Origin: Bacteroidota bacterium
GTDB taxonomy: Bacteria > Bacteroidota > Bacteroidia > Bacteroidales > CAIWKO01
Assembly (NCBI GenBank): GCA_037133915.1
Contig: JBAXND010000014.1
Location: forward strand, 1 to 64,000
DNA length: 64,000 nucleotides
Direction: 5' to 3'
Below are positions 16,996 to 26,336 of this stretch, piece after piece. The translations under genes were made by a program, and so were the position numbers. The notes beneath the pieces were generated by a model. That model did no database searches. It saw only the letters and a program-made list of their open reading frames with translations, and had not been told where the DNA came from. Each line of letters opens with the position of its first letter. The first letter of the stretch is position 1.

Positions 16996-18072
16996 CTAAA
17001 AGTCCGGTAATTTCAAGCGTTCCGTAAGAACGGAATTATCAAAATCAAAATGCAGCCCTTTGAATTTTTGTGACCGGACGATAGCTTTACCAAGATCAAA
17101 TTCATCTTGTGGCATCGTGAAATAATATCCTTTTTCAAAAAGATATTCTGCGAGATATTCCTGCTCGGTTTGCCCGGGTGTGGGCACAAGAACAGCTTTT
17201 ACGCCAAGACACGCGAGATCCATAATACTTGAATAACCCGAGCGGCATATGATGAGTGATGAGGTGGCGAATATTTCGAGCAGCCGTTCGGAATCGGCCA
17301 TGTCAATGATTTCTACGCGTGGAGGTAAATCAATTTTTGTTTCTTTTGTTGAGACGCCTCTTATAATCAACGCCGAGCCGGTAAACTCCTTCAACTGACG
17401 AAGCAGTAGTTCTTCGAAAATGCTGCGCTGCGGCTCCGGTCCGGACAGAATCACTGCAACATCATGTTTTTTTTGTGAATTTTTAGTAAGTAATTTTCCT
17501 GAAAATCTTGATAACGGACCAATATAACAGGCATTTTTAGGAAGTTGGTAATCGTGCGACAACGTTCCGGAGAGTACATTTTCTTTTTCATGATCGGGAA
17601 TCCAGCATTCGGAAAAATGGGAGATAAACCAATTGTTGAGACGCAATATTTTTTTCTCAAAAGATGCGGACGAAGGGTATTTAATAAAAATCTGGTGTGT
17701 GATGAAGATGCATTTTGTCTTTTTGTTCCACAGGCCGAAACGGTTATCTGAAATCACCAGGTCAACGTGAAATTTTTTGATAATCTTTCTGAGCTGCCTG
17801 TGTTCGCGGCATATTCCATAAATAATGCGAGGCATTTGCCACATCATTTTACGCACCAAATTTTTTCCTTTGGGGTATGAAACAGAAAATCCCGGAAGAT
17901 TGATTTTTTCAATTCCGGGAAATTCTTTGTTTAATAATTCAAGCGAATCGCCGTTTCCGGCAATGATTACATTCGTATTGGCGGTAAGCAATTGCTCAAT
18001 CAGCGGGATGCAACGGCTGGCATGACCCAGTCCCCAGTTGAGTGGACAAACCAATACCGTCCTGCGTTCCAC
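16996..18072 (-). CDS. MurG-like glycosyltransferase (GT28-type fold)
   Basis: About 358 residues from GTG 18072. That start was chosen because the family normally opens within a few residues of the first strand (here VLVCPLNWGLGHASRC), and the upstream ATG at 18129 would overlap the TonB receptor gene by 47 bases. The N-terminal glycine loop GLGHASRCIPL is the acceptor-side signature. The C-terminal half carries SGPEPQRS and the nucleotide-sugar binding region (CRSGYSSIMDLACLGVKAV, then PTPGQTEQEYLAEYL). Probably transfers a sugar from UDP-sugar to a lipid or glycan. Substrate unknown. Ten bases downstream of the receptor gene. Confidence 0.8.
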   Translation of the reverse strand: MERRTVLVCPLNWGLGHASRCIPLIEQLLTANTNVIIAGNGDSLELLNKEFPGIEKINLPGFSVSYPKGKNLVRKMMWQMPRIIYGICREHRQLRKIIKKFHVDLVISDNRFGLWNKKTKCIFITHQIFIKYPSSASFEKKILRLNNWFISHFSECWIPDHEKENVLSGTLSHDYQLPKNACYIGPLSRFSGKLLTKNSQKKHDVAVILSGPEPQRSIFEELLLRQLKEFTGSALIIRGVSTKETKIDLPPRVEIIDMADSERLLEIFATSSLIICRSGYSSIMDLACLGVKAVLVPTPGQTEQEYLAEYLFEKGYYFTMPQDEFDLGKAIVRSQKFKGLHFDFDNSVLTERLKLPDF

Positions 18073-18082
18073 ATTATTGTTA

Positions 18083-20434
18083 TCAGAATGTGAGCGAATA
18101 TTGAACTGCCAGATTCCGCGGTGCTTCAATATACCCCGGACGTGTCATATACTCATTATTCAAAACATTTTTAAGGATGAGCCCGATTTTCATTTTTTCG
18201 GTTATATCAAAAGAGCCGCGAAGGTCGAACACGAAATATCCTTTATCATGTTTTGCACGATACTCGTTTATACCGGGTAGAATAACGGAGCTTTTCAGAC
18301 CAGTTACAAGTTCTGCCCCAAAAATGGTATCAATGTTTATCATTTTGCTGGTATAGTTAAAACTTACACCAACCGTGAAACGACTGAATGACATCTCATA
18401 ATCGCCTTTAATGGAGTGATAATAACGGTATTTAAGAATTTTGTTTTCAATTTTACCGGTAGTGTCACCAAGATCAATAGGATTGGTATACGTATAACCA
18501 ATCAGGTAGTAAGCCGGGAATCCGCCAATGCTGCCTTGTCCGGCAAACGACATATCAAGACCGGTAATGCGTGCGTGACCAACGTTGATTGACTTGAAGC
18601 CGATATCGTTGAGCGTGGGGTATAATGCCGTATCCGGTTTAAAGATACCGAAGGTAAATTCCATCATATTGGAATATTCTGTCCAGAATCCTGCGATATC
18701 AAGAAAACCATTCCATGAGCCCATCTTAAACCCTTGTTTGGCGCCAATTTCAGCGCTCCATCCGGTTTCGGGTTTTAATGCTGTATTCGGGAAGAGATTC
18801 AGTCCTCCGATATTCGTTTTTATGAAACGCTCGGCGATAGACGGGAAACGGTAACCCTGACCGAATGATGCTCTGATAAATGTATATTTCGCAAGCTGAT
18901 AATTTACTCCGGCTCTGAACACCGGCCAGATAGGCAGCTTGATGGTGTCTTTTGAAACATACAGCGCATAGGTTGAAACCGATTCAGCCGTATCAATACG
19001 ATAGTATTCAACACGTATACCAAGAGACACAGATAGTTTTTTCCAGAGTTTTGCATCAAACTGGCTGTAAAATGATGCATTTACGCCATAATGATCACCA
19101 AAAAGTTCGGCAGTACTTTTTGTGTATGAACCGGAAATGCCGGCAGTCCAGTTCAGTTTGTTTTTTATGAAGCGCTGATACTGGTAATCGCCGTAATAAA
19201 GGTCTGCAATATTGTTTTTATCCGGGTTATCTTTAAACAGGTTCGTCGATCTGAAATACCTGGTTTTAAGGCTGTACTTGCTTCCTCTTTTATTGAAATA
19301 GAGAAAATAGGGATCCACATTCACACGATAACCTTGATTAACATTGATTGATCCCGGGTTTTGCATAAGTGCTCCCGTTGAGTCATTCTGCCACAGAAAG
19401 AAGTCTGTTTTGCCAACGTACATAAAGTTTGTATTGACACCAAGTGAAAGGCCTTCGACTTTTTTGGGACGATAGCGAAGGTTCACGTTTAATCTGCCAT
19501 GCAGCTCTTCCGAAGTTTTCCGGAAGCTTTGATCTTTATACCCGTTTGCGCCCACAACTAAGTCAAGGTCGCCGATTTTGCGTGAGTGAAACAGGTTTAA
19601 ACCTGAAAACCACGGTTGTTCATCTTTCCAGAACTCATACCAGGGTCTGTCTTGTCCCCACCATTTTGTTTCTTTGCGCGCCGGGTTCATGTAAATGCCC
19701 GCGTTGTATAAAATCTTCGTTTTTGGTTTATCCGTCGGAAAAGCTGTACGAACATTTATCACTCCATTGAGCGCAGAAGAACCAAACAGTGCCGATGACG
19801 CACCTTTCAGTACTTCTATTTGTGAAACATTTTCGATAGGAATGTAGTTCCATTTGGCATCGCCGGCATCGGGCGACAGCAATGGCATATCATCAACCAT
19901 TACCAGCACGCGGCTTCCGGCACCGTAGCTGTAGCCGCTACCTCCGCGAATACTGGGCTGCGACTCCATAATGTCAACACCCGGTATTTTATTCAGTGCT
20001 TCGGTAACACAATTGGTGTTCTGATTTTCCATTTGCTCGGGCCGAAGCACCGACATTGAAATCGTAACGTCAGAAATTTTCTGTTCGAATTTTCCGGCAC
20101 TCACAACCACGCCTTCAATAATCATCGACTCTTCTGTCATAGCAACGTCGGCCGTGAGTTTTTGTCCCGCGGTAACGGTATAAGTAACTTCTTTTGAAGC
20201 AAAACCAATGTATTTATACGTGAGTTTGATTTTGCCGGCATTTACTTTTATCGAGTAGTTCCCGTTGATATCCGTAACAACGCCCGTGGTAGTATTAAGG
20301 ATTACATTCACGCCGGGAAGCGTTTCTTTTGAACTGTTGTTGATAATCTTTCCCTCTATGGTTGCTTGTTGAGCAACTGCCGTAGAAAAAAGAAAGGGAA
20401 GAAAAAACAGAATAGCATAAAGTTTCCGCATCAT
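18083..20434 (-). CDS. TonB-dependent outer membrane receptor
   Basis: 783 residues. A signal peptide (residues 1-21, ending STAVAQ) is followed by a carboxypeptidase-D-like beta domain (~24-105), a plug domain (~115-230: IRGGSGYSYGAGSRVLVMVD, EVLKGASSALFGSSALNGVI) and a ~22-strand barrel ending in LAVQYSLTF with the C-terminal aromatic. It imports a ligand across the outer membrane with energy from TonB-ExbBD. No SusD partner lies beside it, so it resembles siderophore, vitamin or metal receptors rather than glycan-uptake SusC. Substrate is not readable. A -7 box is 26 bases upstream. The ATG may be at 20434 or 20431 (MM start). Confidence 0.93.
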   Translation of the reverse strand: MMRKLYAILFFLPFLFSTAVAQQATIEGKIINNSSKETLPGVNVILNTTTGVVTDINGNYSIKVNAGKIKLTYKYIGFASKEVTYTVTAGQKLTADVAMTEESMIIEGVVVSAGKFEQKISDVTISMSVLRPEQMENQNTNCVTEALNKIPGVDIMESQPSIRGGSGYSYGAGSRVLVMVDDMPLLSPDAGDAKWNYIPIENVSQIEVLKGASSALFGSSALNGVINVRTAFPTDKPKTKILYNAGIYMNPARKETKWWGQDRPWYEFWKDEQPWFSGLNLFHSRKIGDLDLVVGANGYKDQSFRKTSEELHGRLNVNLRYRPKKVEGLSLGVNTNFMYVGKTDFFLWQNDSTGALMQNPGSINVNQGYRVNVDPYFLYFNKRGSKYSLKTRYFRSTNLFKDNPDKNNIADLYYGDYQYQRFIKNKLNWTAGISGSYTKSTAELFGDHYGVNASFYSQFDAKLWKKLSVSLGIRVEYYRIDTAESVSTYALYVSKDTIKLPIWPVFRAGVNYQLAKYTFIRASFGQGYRFPSIAERFIKTNIGGLNLFPNTALKPETGWSAEIGAKQGFKMGSWNGFLDIAGFWTEYSNMMEFTFGIFKPDTALYPTLNDIGFKSINVGHARITGLDMSFAGQGSIGGFPAYYLIGYTYTNPIDLGDTTGKIENKILKYRYYHSIKGDYEMSFSRFTVGVSFNYTSKMINIDTIFGAELVTGLKSSVILPGINEYRAKHDKGYFVFDLRGSFDITEKMKIGLILKNVLNNEYMTRPGYIEAPRNLAVQYSLTF

Positions 20435-20459
20435 ACATTAGTTTAGTGAAACAAGCGGG

Positions 20460-20467
20460 CAAAAGTA
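20460..20467 (-). promoter_or_regulatory. Candidate -7 box for the TonB receptor gene
   Basis: Minus-strand TACTTTTG matches TAnnTTTG exactly and lies 26 bases before the ATG at 20434. No good -33 element. Confidence 0.45.
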
Positions 20468-20665
20468 TAAAATATTTTCAATCAGCATACGTCTTTATTC
20501 TGTGGCTATTAACAGGCTGGAATGCATCTGCAAAAAAAAAATGCATCAGATGCGTTGAAATCCGCGACCATTCTAATTTTTTATTATTTTTATATCGAAA
20601 AAATCAAAGACAAACAGGATTAGTTTTTTTGTTAAAATTTCTTAAATCACATCTAATAAAATTAA

Positions 20666-21766
20666 ATGCTTAAGTTTCAATTGGCCCTTACCTTTCTTCC
20701 GGGTATAGGGGATATTACTGCTAAAAAACTCGTTGCTTATTGTGGGAGCGCCGAGGCCGTTTTCAGTGAGAAGCAAAGCCTGCTTACACGCATTCCCGGC
20801 ATAGGTGAGACCATTGCCGAGTTTATTCTTCTCAGTAAAGAACAAGCACTCTGCCGAGCGGAACAGGAGATGGCTTTTCTTGAAAAATCAGACATTACGC
20901 CCTTATTTTTTCTCGATACGGATTACCCGTTTCGCCTGAAAAACTGTATTGACGGTCCCGTAATGCTCTATATGAAAGGACGAACCAACCTGAACGCGGC
21001 ACGTGTTGTCAGTATTGTAGGCACGCGCAGCGCAACGGACTATGGGCGCGAGTTATGCGATCGTTTTGTTGCTGGACTTGCCGGTCCTGATATGCTTATT
21101 GTAAGTGGCCTTGCATACGGGATTGACGGTCAGGCGCACAAAGCAGCGCTTAATAATAATATTCCTACGGTGGGTGTTGTGGCTCACGGGCATGATTTAC
21201 TTTATCCGCCCTTGCATAAATCGCTGGCTGAAAAAATGCTTGAGAATGGTGCCTTGATTACTGATTTTCCATCAGGAACAAGAACCGAAAAGGAAAATTT
21301 TCCGAAGCGGAATCGTATCATTGCCGGTATGGCTGATGCAGTACTTATAATTGAAGCTGCAAAAAAAGGGGGTGCGCTGATAACCGGTGAAATAGCCAAT
21401 TCATACAGCCGTGATGTCTTTGCCGTACCGGGCAGAGTAGGAGATGTGTATTCTGAAGGATGCAATTATTTTATTAAAATAAACAAAGCCGCGCTCGCAG
21501 TTTCTGCCGATGATATCAAATATATCATGGGTTGGGACGATACGGCAAAAAACGGTAAGCCTGTTCAACAATTGTTGTTTCCGGAATTAAAACCCGAAGA
21601 AGAAAAAATTGTAGAGTTGCTTAGGCAATCAGAAGAACTAAGTATTGACGAATTATGCACCGACACGGGAATTATGCCGGGGCGCATGGCTTCGTTATTA
21701 CTAAATCTGGAATTCAGCGGATTGATAAAATGTCTTCCCGGCAAGGTATACAGGCTAATCCGATGA
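20666..21766 (+). CDS. dprA: DNA-processing protein DprA
   Basis: 366 residues. The N-terminal helix-hairpin-helix/SAM-like part (LTFLPGIGDITAKKLVAYCG) is followed by the Rossmann-like DprA core with VSIVGTRSATDYG, LIVSGLAYGIDGQAH, RNRIIAGMADAVLIIEA and KKGGALITGEIANSY, and a C-terminal winged helix (~305-366). DprA protects incoming single-stranded DNA and loads RecA during transformation. Its stop overlaps that of the convergent PrsW gene by 12 bases. Confidence 0.96.
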   Translation: MLKFQLALTFLPGIGDITAKKLVAYCGSAEAVFSEKQSLLTRIPGIGETIAEFILLSKEQALCRAEQEMAFLEKSDITPLFFLDTDYPFRLKNCIDGPVMLYMKGRTNLNAARVVSIVGTRSATDYGRELCDRFVAGLAGPDMLIVSGLAYGIDGQAHKAALNNNIPTVGVVAHGHDLLYPPLHKSLAEKMLENGALITDFPSGTRTEKENFPKRNRIIAGMADAVLIIEAAKKGGALITGEIANSYSRDVFAVPGRVGDVYSEGCNYFIKINKAALAVSADDIKYIMGWDDTAKNGKPVQQLLFPELKPEEEKIVELLRQSEELSIDELCTDTGIMPGRMASLLLNLEFSGLIKCLPGKVYRLIR

Positions 21767-22498
21767 TGAAGTCGGTACGTCTTTTTCTGCTGGTACAGTT
21801 TCTGTTTGCTTGTTTTTGAATGGCGACATTTTCACTGATTTATTCATGGAAATAAATGATAAGGCGACACCTCCACCCAATGAAGCAAAAGCAACAACGG
21901 CGAGCGCAGGGATATCATTCATAAATAAAAAGAAATCGTAAATGCCATGCAGCATTACTGCGAAGATTACACCTAAGAACATATACAGTGCAGGCGCAGA
22001 GCGGAATTTGGCAAGTCCGACAAAATAGCCCATAAGTATGGCACAGCTGGCATGCAGCGGTACCGCCGTAAACATGCGCAGCATGGTAGAAGAAAAACCG
22101 CCGCTGAAAGAGTAGATAACATTTTCAAGTGTGGCAAAACCCATTGATATCATTACCGAATACACAATGCCATCAAAAGGTTCGTTGAACTCTTTTTTCC
22201 GGAAGGCAAATACTCGCAGAAAAAAGAATTTTGATAATTCTTCGGAAAGGGAAACGATAAAGAACGCGTAAACAAAAGTGATGAATGGACCGTGCATGTC
22301 GTCGATACCAATGGCGCCGGCAGAAAGTTCAACTATCAGTGCAGGTACAATGCTTAATAAGCCGAAAAGAAAACAGAACAGCAGCAGCCTGAACGGTTCT
22401 TTTTCATATTTATCTTTGTAATAAATGAAAAGAGAAATAGCGATGCCCGGTGCAATTGCCAACGGTATAATGAGCAGCAGCATTGAAATTATTTCCAT
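21755..22498 (-). CDS. prsW: PrsW-family intramembrane protease
   Basis: 247 residues with about seven transmembrane segments. The PrsW signatures are present: glutamates E86-E87 in SLSEELSKF and the second motif FDGIVYSVMISMGFATLENV with E125, plus a C-terminal HGIYDFFLF. In Bacillus, PrsW performs site-1 cleavage of the anti-sigma factor RsiW; related PrsW proteins occur widely. No RsiW-like gene is adjacent, so the substrate here is unknown. The C-terminal ~30 residues are polar and probably cytoplasmic. Convergent with dprA, with a 12-base overlap. Confidence 0.88.
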   Translation of the reverse strand: MEIISMLLLIIPLAIAPGIAISLFIYYKDKYEKEPFRLLLFCFLFGLLSIVPALIVELSAGAIGIDDMHGPFITFVYAFFIVSLSEELSKFFFLRVFAFRKKEFNEPFDGIVYSVMISMGFATLENVIYSFSGGFSSTMLRMFTAVPLHASCAILMGYFVGLAKFRSAPALYMFLGVIFAVMLHGIYDFFLFMNDIPALAVVAFASLGGGVALSFISMNKSVKMSPFKNKQTETVPAEKDVPTSSSD

Positions 22499-22582
22499 CG
22501 TATTCTGATGATTTTAGATTCAAATATAAAGTGAAATCCGTTTGCTCCGGAATAATTTTTAATTTTACTCAAAATTCAGAAC

Positions 22583-23254
22583 ATGTCGAGACTCTATGTA
22601 GTACCTACGCCTATAGGTAATTTGGAAGATATAACGTATAGGGCTGTTAGGATTTTAAAGGAGGTTGATTTTATACTTGCGGAAGATACCCGTACTTCGG
22701 GCTTCCTGCTCAAGCATTACGATATTAAAAACAAGATGGTTTCCCATCATTTATTCAATGAGCACCGTACGCTGCAGGATGTTGTTGTTCGCATTGCAAA
22801 TGGCGAAAAGGCTGCTTTAATCAGCGATGCAGGAACGCCCTGTATCAGCGACCCCGGATTTTTGCTGGTGCGCGCCTGTGTGCAGGCAAACATTCCGGTT
22901 GAATGCCTTCCGGGACCAACGGCATTTGTGCCTGCACTGGTCAACTCAGGACTTCCGAATGAGCGTTTTATTTTCGAAGGCTTTCTTCCGCAGAAAAAAG
23001 GCAGGCAAACAAAACTGGAATCTCTGAAACAACATAATTGCACATTTATACTTTACGAATCGCCTCACCGTTTATTAAAGGCGCTCGGCGAATTATCAAC
23101 AGCATTGGGCCCCGACAGGCTTGTTTCAGTATCGCGCGAGCTGAGTAAAATTCATGAAGAAAACACCCGTGGCACGCTGCAGGAACTTATCAAGCATTAC
23201 GAAAACCGCAGCATCAAAGGCGAAGTAGTCATCGTTGTGTCTGGAAACAAATAG
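22583..23254 (+). CDS. rsmI: 16S rRNA (cytidine-1402 2'-O)-methyltransferase
   Basis: 223 residues of the tetrapyrrole methylase fold. RsmI methylates the ribose of C1402 in 16S rRNA using SAM. Motifs: YVVPTPIGNLEDITYRA at the start, LAEDTRTSGFLLKHY, ISDAGTPCISDPGFLLVRAC (SAM-binding) and ECLPGPTAFVPALVNSGLP. This is shorter than E. coli RsmI (286) because it lacks the C-terminal extension, which is common in Bacteroidota. ATG start; the gene is monocistronic as far as can be seen. Confidence 0.95.
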   Translation: MSRLYVVPTPIGNLEDITYRAVRILKEVDFILAEDTRTSGFLLKHYDIKNKMVSHHLFNEHRTLQDVVVRIANGEKAALISDAGTPCISDPGFLLVRACVQANIPVECLPGPTAFVPALVNSGLPNERFIFEGFLPQKKGRQTKLESLKQHNCTFILYESPHRLLKALGELSTALGPDRLVSVSRELSKIHEENTRGTLQELIKHYENRSIKGEVVIVVSGNK

Positions 23255-23592
23255 CAGTTAACAGTTATCAGTTAACACGACTTTTGACTCACGACTCACA
23301 ATCCGCCATTGGCGGATTTCGGCTATGCCTCAACTTTTAATTTTCCCTGTAACTTTTTTATAAGGCTGTCCGTCGCATTACTGAAAACACGGTAATGTTT
23401 ACAATTGAAGGTTCAATGAACGGGAAGCGACATTCAACAAACCATTATTCGCATTAAACAAACCCATGATTTGGGTAGTTGTGCCTGTGGTATAGCAGAT
23501 GTGACTGTGTGTATAAGTTATTTGTAAACAGAAACCGCCGCATATACTTTTGTTTCATCACAGATTAATAATACAATTCAATAATCAACAAA
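23255..23592. other. Intergenic region with a hairpin and a promoter
   Basis: 338 bases. It begins with a near-palindromic GTTAAC-rich segment (about 23257-23277), then a perfect 8-bp hairpin AATCCGCC/GGCGGATT (23300-23307 with 23311-23318, loop ATT) that may end the rsmI transcript, though it lacks a clear T-run. A good promoter for the next gene lies at the far end. No gene seen. Confidence 0.6.
23521..23552 (+). promoter_or_regulatory. Promoter (-33 TTTG / -7 TACTTTTG)
   Basis: TTTG 23521-23524 and TACTTTTG 23545-23552, 20 bases apart, match the Bacteroidetes consensus exactly. They drive the small secreted protein gene that follows. Confidence 0.7.
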
Positions 23593-23616
23593 ATGTTCAA
23601 CTCTAATCTAAGCAAC

Positions 23617-23976
23617 ATGAAAAACCATAAAATTATCACAGGAATTGCCACATTATTTGTGGTACTGCTCACCAGCGGATTTGTATCTGCAGGCAAGCCT
23701 GTTCCGGGAACATCGGAAGCATTGCGCAAAATTCTAACAGATCACGTTTCATTCCCTGACTTTGCAAAAGAAACGCTGACATCAGGATTTGTGGTGGTGT
23801 CTCTTGAAGTAATGGAAAACGGCAAACTGAATATAAAAGCCATCAACGCCAGTGAACCGGGTTTTCAGCAACATTTTACAGCCGACTTAGCGGAGGTGTC
23901 GGTAGACAACGCATCGGCCTATGCCGGAAAAACGTTTTACTATCGCTTTGATTTTGTGATGCAGAATTACGGCTAA
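23617..23976 (+). CDS. Small periplasmic protein, possibly with a degenerate TonB C-terminal-like fold
   Basis: 119 residues from ATG 23617 (an alternative ATG at 23593 adds 8 residues). Signal peptide MKNHKIITGIATLFVVLLTS ends near VSAGK. The mature part contains VSFPDFAKETLTSGFVVVSL and VMENGKLNIKAINAS. This order, with a residue pattern like FPxxAKE...GxVxVxxxVxxxGxL, resembles the TonB C-terminal domain found in many short Bacteroidota proteins. The match is weak and function is unknown. It has its own promoter and terminator, so it is an independent unit. Confidence 0.65.
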   Translation: MKNHKIITGIATLFVVLLTSGFVSAGKPVPGTSEALRKILTDHVSFPDFAKETLTSGFVVVSLEVMENGKLNIKAINASEPGFQQHFTADLAEVSVDNASAYAGKTFYYRFDFVMQNYG

Positions 23977-24015
23977 GAATTGCTCTATATATATACCCAT
24001 CTTCACTTTCTTTTG

Positions 24016-24048
24016 AAAAAATGGCTGTCCTGCGGGATGGCCATTTTT
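24016..24048 (+). terminator. Terminator after the small periplasmic protein gene
   Basis: Stem AAAAATGGC (24016-24024) with GCCATTTTT (24040-24048), extended inward by wobble pairs, then a T-rich tail. Confidence 0.8.
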
Positions 24049-24372
24049 GTTGGACTATAAGCCTATTTGTAAATTTCAATTAATAGACGAACTAATATTT
24101 TTTTCAATGGTTGGATTCCATTGAAATTTACTTTTTGAATCTCATATCGCTTCTAATGCGCCTATGACGGGGATAACCACACAACTTCCGGTTCGCTAAA
24201 GCAAAATAACATACCTCCGCAATATAATGACCAATGCATAAAAGGGAAACAGCTGCCTATTTTAACTCTTTAATATAGTGTATATTATATCAATTATTTT
24301 TTATAAAAATCCTTCGTTTTCGAGTAACGAAAGATTAACTTGTATTGTCTTTTGTTTAACCGTCAATAGAAA
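24049..24372. other. Intergenic region upstream of the ECF sigma gene
   Basis: About 320 bases without a gene. It contains a perfect 9-bp inverted repeat TTTCAATGG/CCATTGAAA (24102-24110 with 24118-24126, loop TTGGATT), possibly a second terminator or an operator. The ~100 bases before the sigma factor ATG are very AT-rich with no exact TAnnTTTG box, so the sigma operon may use a different promoter type, for example its own ECF sigma. Confidence 0.5.
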
Positions 24373-24924
24373 ATGAGGACTGAGAAGGAAATAATATTCG
24401 GCTGTTTGAGAAATGATGTTGTTGCGCAGGAGCAGTTATACCGTCGTTTTGCACCATTGATGTACGGTATATGTTTGCGATATGTGCGCAATAGAGCAGA
24501 AGCTGACGATATCATGCAGGAGGCGTTTATCAAGGTTTTTGATAATCTTGAAAATTTCAGGGACGATGGCTCTTTTGAAGGCTGGATTAAACGGATTATT
24601 GTAAACACCGCATTGAATCATTACAAAAGCAGTTTGAAATTTGATTATAAAGATGAGCGATTTATGCCGGATGAATCTGTGGAAAACGAAGCCGTTGGGC
24701 AAATAAGCACGCGCGAGCTGATGGCGGTAATCAACAATCTTCAGGATAACTATCGTTTGGTTTTTAATCTCAGCGTGATAGAAGGGTTTGGCCATGCCGA
24801 GATTGCACAGTTGCTCGGAATGAGCGAAGCTTCATCGCGGATAACATTGCTTCGCGCACGAAAAATCATTAAGGAAAAAATGAAAACACATTATAATATT
24901 CACAGCTATGAACAAGCAATTTGA
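24373..24924 (+). CDS. ECF-family RNA polymerase sigma factor
   Basis: 183 residues, the usual ECF length. Region 2 (LYRRFAPLMYGICLRYVRN, then ADDIMQEAFIKVF, residues ~22-58) binds the -10 element and polymerase. Region 4 (INNLQDNYRLVFNLSVIEGF, AEIAQLLGMSEASSRI) is a helix-turn-helix for the -35. The stop overlaps the next gene by 17 bases, so sigma factor and downstream membrane protein are translationally coupled, as in sigma/anti-sigma pairs. Confidence 0.93.
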   Translation: MRTEKEIIFGCLRNDVVAQEQLYRRFAPLMYGICLRYVRNRAEADDIMQEAFIKVFDNLENFRDDGSFEGWIKRIIVNTALNHYKSSLKFDYKDERFMPDESVENEAVGQISTRELMAVINNLQDNYRLVFNLSVIEGFGHAEIAQLLGMSEASSRITLLRARKIIKEKMKTHYNIHSYEQAI

Positions 24925-26269
24925 TATAGATGATTTGTTCAGAGAGAATTTCGGTCAGTATAAGGAAGAACCGCCTCCGCGCATTTGGAAAAATATCAAA
25001 CATTCAATGCGTCGCAATAAACGCAGGTCGCCGGGTTGGAAGTTCTGGTCGTTAATGCTTATCGTTATTTTACCCGCATTTATTATTGTTGGGGTTTCGG
25101 TGACAAATTGCGCTTCCCGCGGAATTACTGAAAAATCAGTTTTAAAACTTCAATTCTCAATGAATAATAATCAAATTAGAAAAGGCTCAACAAATTTCAA
25201 TACTGTTCATGATAAAAAAATCAAAACGAAGAAAATACTCAGTGTAAATTCAATTGAAAAAACGACGGAAGTACAATCCGGTGATGATAACAATACACTG
25301 CAAAATGAAGTTGCTGCCGACACTCAGGAGACGAATATAGATGCGATTTCAGAAGACAAGACCAACATTATGGAATTGCCGCTTGTTGAAGAAAATAGTG
25401 TCATCCCAATGATTATAAATGAAGAAGGAAACGATTTAAATGGCACACAATTAATCGCCGTTGATGAAATAAAATTAATTACAGATTCATTGGGAAAACC
25501 CGTGGCAGAGGTTAAACACACTATGACAGACGAAATAACACCATTACAGCTTCACAATAATTTGAATGGCGGTTCCTGTTCTTTATGGCAACTTTTTCTG
25601 AATATTACGCCGGAATATTTCATTCAAAATAATAATAGTACACCTGACAGATGGACGTATTCCTATGAACTATTTGGCGAATACAATTGTAAAGGATGGG
25701 TCATTGAAGGCGGCCTGGGCCTGGGGTTTTCAAAAATCAAGACGGACCATGAACTACGCTATAAAGTAAATGAGTTGACGGCAACTTATCAGGACGTTGT
25801 GCGCATTTTTTGGGACAGCATTTCCAACGCTCCCGCATTTATTACCGAAACGGTTAACCTCTATGACAGCGTTCAGAAAAGTGAGAATGTACAAGCTGAA
25901 CAAAAAAGCACCCTGCTTCATATTCAATTGATGGCAGGATATAAAAAGCAGTTCGGACGATTTTCAGTAACACCTAAAGCCGGTTTCAGATATTCAATGC
26001 GTATTGCCGACAGAATTAATATACCGGAGCCATCAATGAATGGTATAGTCAGTTACCGCGATAATGAAACGGGTTCAGCACCGAATAAAAATGGCTATGT
26101 GCTGTTGCTCGATTGCGGATTATCATATGACATCAACCGATTGCTGGGATTCACGATAGAACCGTCATTAAGGTATTACTTAAAGAATATATACGGAACA
26201 AACGCAGATGCAGGAATTAAGCCTTGTTCGCTTGGCCTGCGTGCCGGGGTTTTTGTGAAGATTGAATAA
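24908..26269 (+). CDS. Anti-sigma-like membrane protein with C-terminal outer-membrane-type beta domain
   Basis: 453 residues in three parts. Residues 1-45 are cytoplasmic (DIDDLFRENFGQYKEEPPPR, then IWKNIKHSMRR), a layout common in Bacteroidota proteins directly downstream of ECF sigma genes. One transmembrane helix follows (~50-68, LMLIVILPAFIIVGVSV), then a ~140-residue low-complexity polar linker. The last ~250 residues have alternating beta strands, aromatic ends and paired glycines (YELFGEYNCKGWVIEGGLG; MAGYKKQFGRFSVTPKAGFR), as in OMP beta-barrel domains. The N-terminal part probably binds the sigma factor. How a single-helix inner-membrane anchor and a barrel-like domain are arranged in the envelope is unclear. 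Confidence 0.75.
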   Translation: MNKQFDIDDLFRENFGQYKEEPPPRIWKNIKHSMRRNKRRSPGWKFWSLMLIVILPAFIIVGVSVTNCASRGITEKSVLKLQFSMNNNQIRKGSTNFNTVHDKKIKTKKILSVNSIEKTTEVQSGDDNNTLQNEVAADTQETNIDAISEDKTNIMELPLVEENSVIPMIINEEGNDLNGTQLIAVDEIKLITDSLGKPVAEVKHTMTDEITPLQLHNNLNGGSCSLWQLFLNITPEYFIQNNNSTPDRWTYSYELFGEYNCKGWVIEGGLGLGFSKIKTDHELRYKVNELTATYQDVVRIFWDSISNAPAFITETVNLYDSVQKSENVQAEQKSTLLHIQLMAGYKKQFGRFSVTPKAGFRYSMRIADRINIPEPSMNGIVSYRDNETGSAPNKNGYVLLLDCGLSYDINRLLGFTIEPSLRYYLKNIYGTNADAGIKPCSLGLRAGVFVKIE

Positions 26270-26336
26270 CGCTTACCCATGAATCTTGCAAAAATTATCA
26301 ATGAGGAAAAACAAACAATTTATAAAATATACAGCT